Positions 63,101 through 64,000 of a stretch of DNA of 64,000 nt are shown piece by piece. The notes under the pieces were generated by a model. That model made no database searches. It was not told the DNA's origin and saw nothing but the letters and a program-made list of their open reading frames with translations. Numbering within the stretch: position 1 is the stretch's first letter; the number at the start of each line of letters is the position of its first letter. The stretch is from Craspedostauros australis (lineage: Eukaryota > Bacillariophyta > Bacillariophyceae > Mastogloiales > Achnanthaceae). A program made the position numbers and the translations under genes. The stretch is from NCBI GenBank assembly GCA_026770025.1, contig JAMXDE010000008.1:1116001-1180000 (forward strand). Reading direction: 5' to 3'.

Positions 63101-64000
63101 GGACGCAAAAGCAAAACAGTTCTGGGCCGACACGGGCTCCAGACCACACGTGAAAACCTGGGTGACCGCCACAGGTCGATGGAGGCTCCGCCTACGTGAC
63201 GCCGACCATTCTCACGTGGATCCCGAGGCCATGAACGAGCTCCTTCAGACGGCATCAGCAATGAAGTACTGGTCCACCAAATTTCAGTGGAATCGGAATC
63301 AGGTTCACCAGATCGATTGGCGAGTGTACAAGACGGCACGGCAGTCCAAATTGAACCGGGGGACTGTTCGTTTCATCTCCAAGTGGGCTTCCGGCTTTGT
63401 GGGGGTCAACCACAAACTCCATCAGACCGGTCAACTACAGACGCCGAAGTGCAAGTTCTGCAACAGCGACGAGACCACTCAGCATGTTCTACGGTGCCCG
63501 GAGCATCACGAAGCTTGGACCGAGGCTACTTCCGGCCTCATTGATCGCATGGTGACGATTGGGACAGCTCCAAGGCTGGTCCAACGCATGCGGGTCGGCC
63601 TCGTGAAATGGAGACGGAACACTCGGTCCACCGATGCGCAAGGCGACATTGGGTGGTACCCTCTCATGTTGGGGTTCATCCATGAGGACTGGGCTCTTCA
63701 CCAGGCCCGCTGGATGACGACGCATGAGTGCCGGTACCCAGATGCCAATGCTTGGGCCCGAGAAATGGTACGATGGATCTGGAAAATCCCCTGGGAAATA
63801 TGGTTGGCACGGAATGCGAAAGTGCACGATGAAGAACAGCATCCTACGGTACAGGACCTGCGGCGCAAGGTCCGCCGAATGATGCAGAGTGCAAGCCAGG
63901 ACATGAACGAAGCGGAGATGCGGCTGTTCCGGGAAGGACGCCATGTCGAACATGGCACCGAGGTTCAAATGCAGCAGTGGGTGCACGCTATGATAGCCGT
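60150..64000 (+). CDS. LINE reverse transcriptase and RNase H, partial
   Basis: This frame is open for about 1283 codons to the window end. Reverse transcriptase motifs are SNDAKSCYDRI (domain A), GIGQGNGAGP (domain B) and FVDDTDL (domain C with the catalytic aspartates). An RNase H follows from about 62690: SNGSFKD, SAYRSELAGIWASLA, IALDGKQAL and LNVEADAKAK. The first of its four acidic residues is Asn instead of Asp (SNGS for DGS), so its nuclease may be weakened. After it comes a zinc motif, CKFCNSDETTQHVLRC. The start is the ATG of the ATGA overlap; the real translation route is uncertain. Confidence 0.85.
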   Translation, partial: MTTKVLFTDDAGQVHECDEQHEIVSACIRENKKRFSQANRTQCMVGPGKALMDRIWVPELAKQLIAAEGPWPPSIDPMVRTLLECLEPVVPDDTQLEVKDHAKAWRKQTELTNSEPSCPHFGHYKAAAKEPALARVDTILREIPYQTSHSLKPWQCITDVEILKKAQVFNIEKMRTIQLMDAQFNMNNKRLGRQMMRTAEAAGWLSGFQFGSRKRRSAMSAALNKRLTIDLGYQRKVALSFCSNDAKSCYDRIVPNFAAAAMMAAGANASATRCMFKTLRDSRHFISTAYGVSSRYYEKDAECDMHGIGQGNGAGPAIWAVISSVMFKAMTRLGHTSSLVTPTGAYIPILGSAFVDDTDLIRIERPQRNDADVSSFRRTVQDWSRLLQVTGGALVPEKSAWWATQPEFVKDKWVWSDSETSVTISIDDGRGGSAVIPSRTMSQPVFTLGVFISFDGNNEEQIQILRKKAEDFGGRMRMAQISTDDARSALTLRFMKSIEYVMPVVQLTPLQWRYIMAPALLAALPKMGCSRTLPRDLVYGTKSLGGLGIVNPANSQLMAQIQLAFDEVHRETQTGKMIVCSIQALKEELGVGGSLFQHSFSRMGHCATRCWVSGLWKQVQGTGIEVCEFTSSWKPQRRGDAFFMDLWVQQQVKGAQLYHLNMVRHKMGVMRLSDIVSADGTRIMPEAHDGTLTSGMPQQWARQPERLPSGWWKEWQQWCKSMCFRGLLLNKPLGRWQREDGTWRWWKAPYQDDIFDLDADPVLRYRPLPRRRTRCQQYSLAAPATEVPAGLKRVSVVYTTQGIEWDGHIGLTCPLEEPAPAYEPIENMRGTIPFQEVARSANRGNLVLVSNGSFKDQRGTSTSIAYDVQTREYVYCHTFVPGPPEVQSAYRSELAGIWASLAMVAELPGLQDDCTITIALDGKQALLQAQEDYLRPHQRHWDILTEIRRLRRGIKATLKWEWVKSHQDDTGKKLTLLERLNVEADAKAKQFWADTGSRPHVKTWVTATGRWRLRLRDADHSHVDPEAMNELLQTASAMKYWSTKFQWNRNQVHQIDWRVYKTARQSKLNRGTVRFISKWASGFVGVNHKLHQTGQLQTPKCKFCNSDETTQHVLRCPEHHEAWTEATSGLIDRMVTIGTAPRLVQRMRVGLVKWRRNTRSTDAQGDIGWYPLMLGFIHEDWALHQARWMTTHECRYPDANAWAREMVRWIWKIPWEIWLARNAKVHDEEQHPTVQDLRRKVRRMMQSASQDMNEAEMRLFREGRHVEHGTEVQMQQWVHAMIA

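Larger units (their letters stand above)
56700..64000 (+). mobile_element. Non-LTR retrotransposon (LINE), 3' end off window
   Basis: The element has, in order, an ORF1, an APE-like endonuclease, a reverse transcriptase, an RNase H and a CxxC...HxxxxC zinc motif. That order, with the endonuclease before the reverse transcriptase and no integrase or protease seen, marks a LINE of the RNase H-bearing I/R1-like kind. I cannot name the clade. The 5' boundary is approximate and no target-site duplication can be checked because the 3' end is outside the window. Two signs of decay or unusual design are noted in the parts below. Confidence 0.85.

Noticed and set aside
56700-64000. LTR-type element
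   Set aside because: No terminal repeats, integrase or protease seen; an APE-like endonuclease before the reverse transcriptase fits a LINE.

Overview
This window is eukaryotic nuclear DNA, most likely from a photosynthetic alga with a secondary, red-derived plastid (a stramenopile is my best guess, not proven). Genes are close together and mostly have none to two introns. Two proteins start with a signal peptide followed by an aromatic residue and a transit-like stretch: a ClpP protease ([19 protein letters not shown], then YAPSF) and an unknown protein (ending VLSF, then QP). That is the bipartite signal used by algae whose plastid lies inside the endomembrane system. Noncoding DNA is rich in A/C and in short tandem repeats.

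Layout. Positions 1-4250 and about 51378 to at least 55545 are two arms of an inverted segmental duplication separated by about 47 kb. Each arm carries a SNAPC4-like Myb gene converging on a mitochondrial-type PPR gene. Both PPR copies are intact; the left Myb copy is cut only by the window edge. Between the arms, in order, are: a peroxisomal SCP2 protein (PRSKL end), an EBP1/PA2G4 homologue, cytosolic alanyl-tRNA synthetase, a small zinc-ribbon candidate, a fused mitochondrial pyruvate carrier, a cytochrome P450, a Cys-rich KH-domain protein, a PrsW-like intramembrane protease, RRS1, a plastid-signal protein of unknown role, a protein kinase, an NPF/DPF-rich protein with a PH-like core, a BMT5-like rRNA methyltransferase, a 2OG-Fe(II) oxygenase, a small leucine-zipper-like protein, a poly(A) polymerase and plastid ClpP. 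From about 56.7 kb to the end lies a non-LTR retrotransposon (LINE) with an ORF1, an APE-type endonuclease, a reverse transcriptase and an RNase H, running off the window.

Most genes are housekeeping: ribosome and translation (EBP1, AlaRS, RRS1, BMT5-like), RNA processing (poly(A) polymerase, KH, PPR), organelle metabolism and proteolysis (pyruvate carrier, ClpP, SCP2). Many neighbours are head-to-head with shared 0.5-1.5 kb promoters.

The most striking observation is a single gene (15172-16368) that joins an MPC1-like and an MPC2-like domain in one polypeptide. This is a natural single-chain mitochondrial pyruvate carrier, with a candidate linking helix that recalls how SemiSWEET became SWEET. 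Other points of note are the inverted duplication, a stop-free three-fold GC-AG intron in RRS1, and an octamer TACTCGTA that recurs in noncoding DNA.
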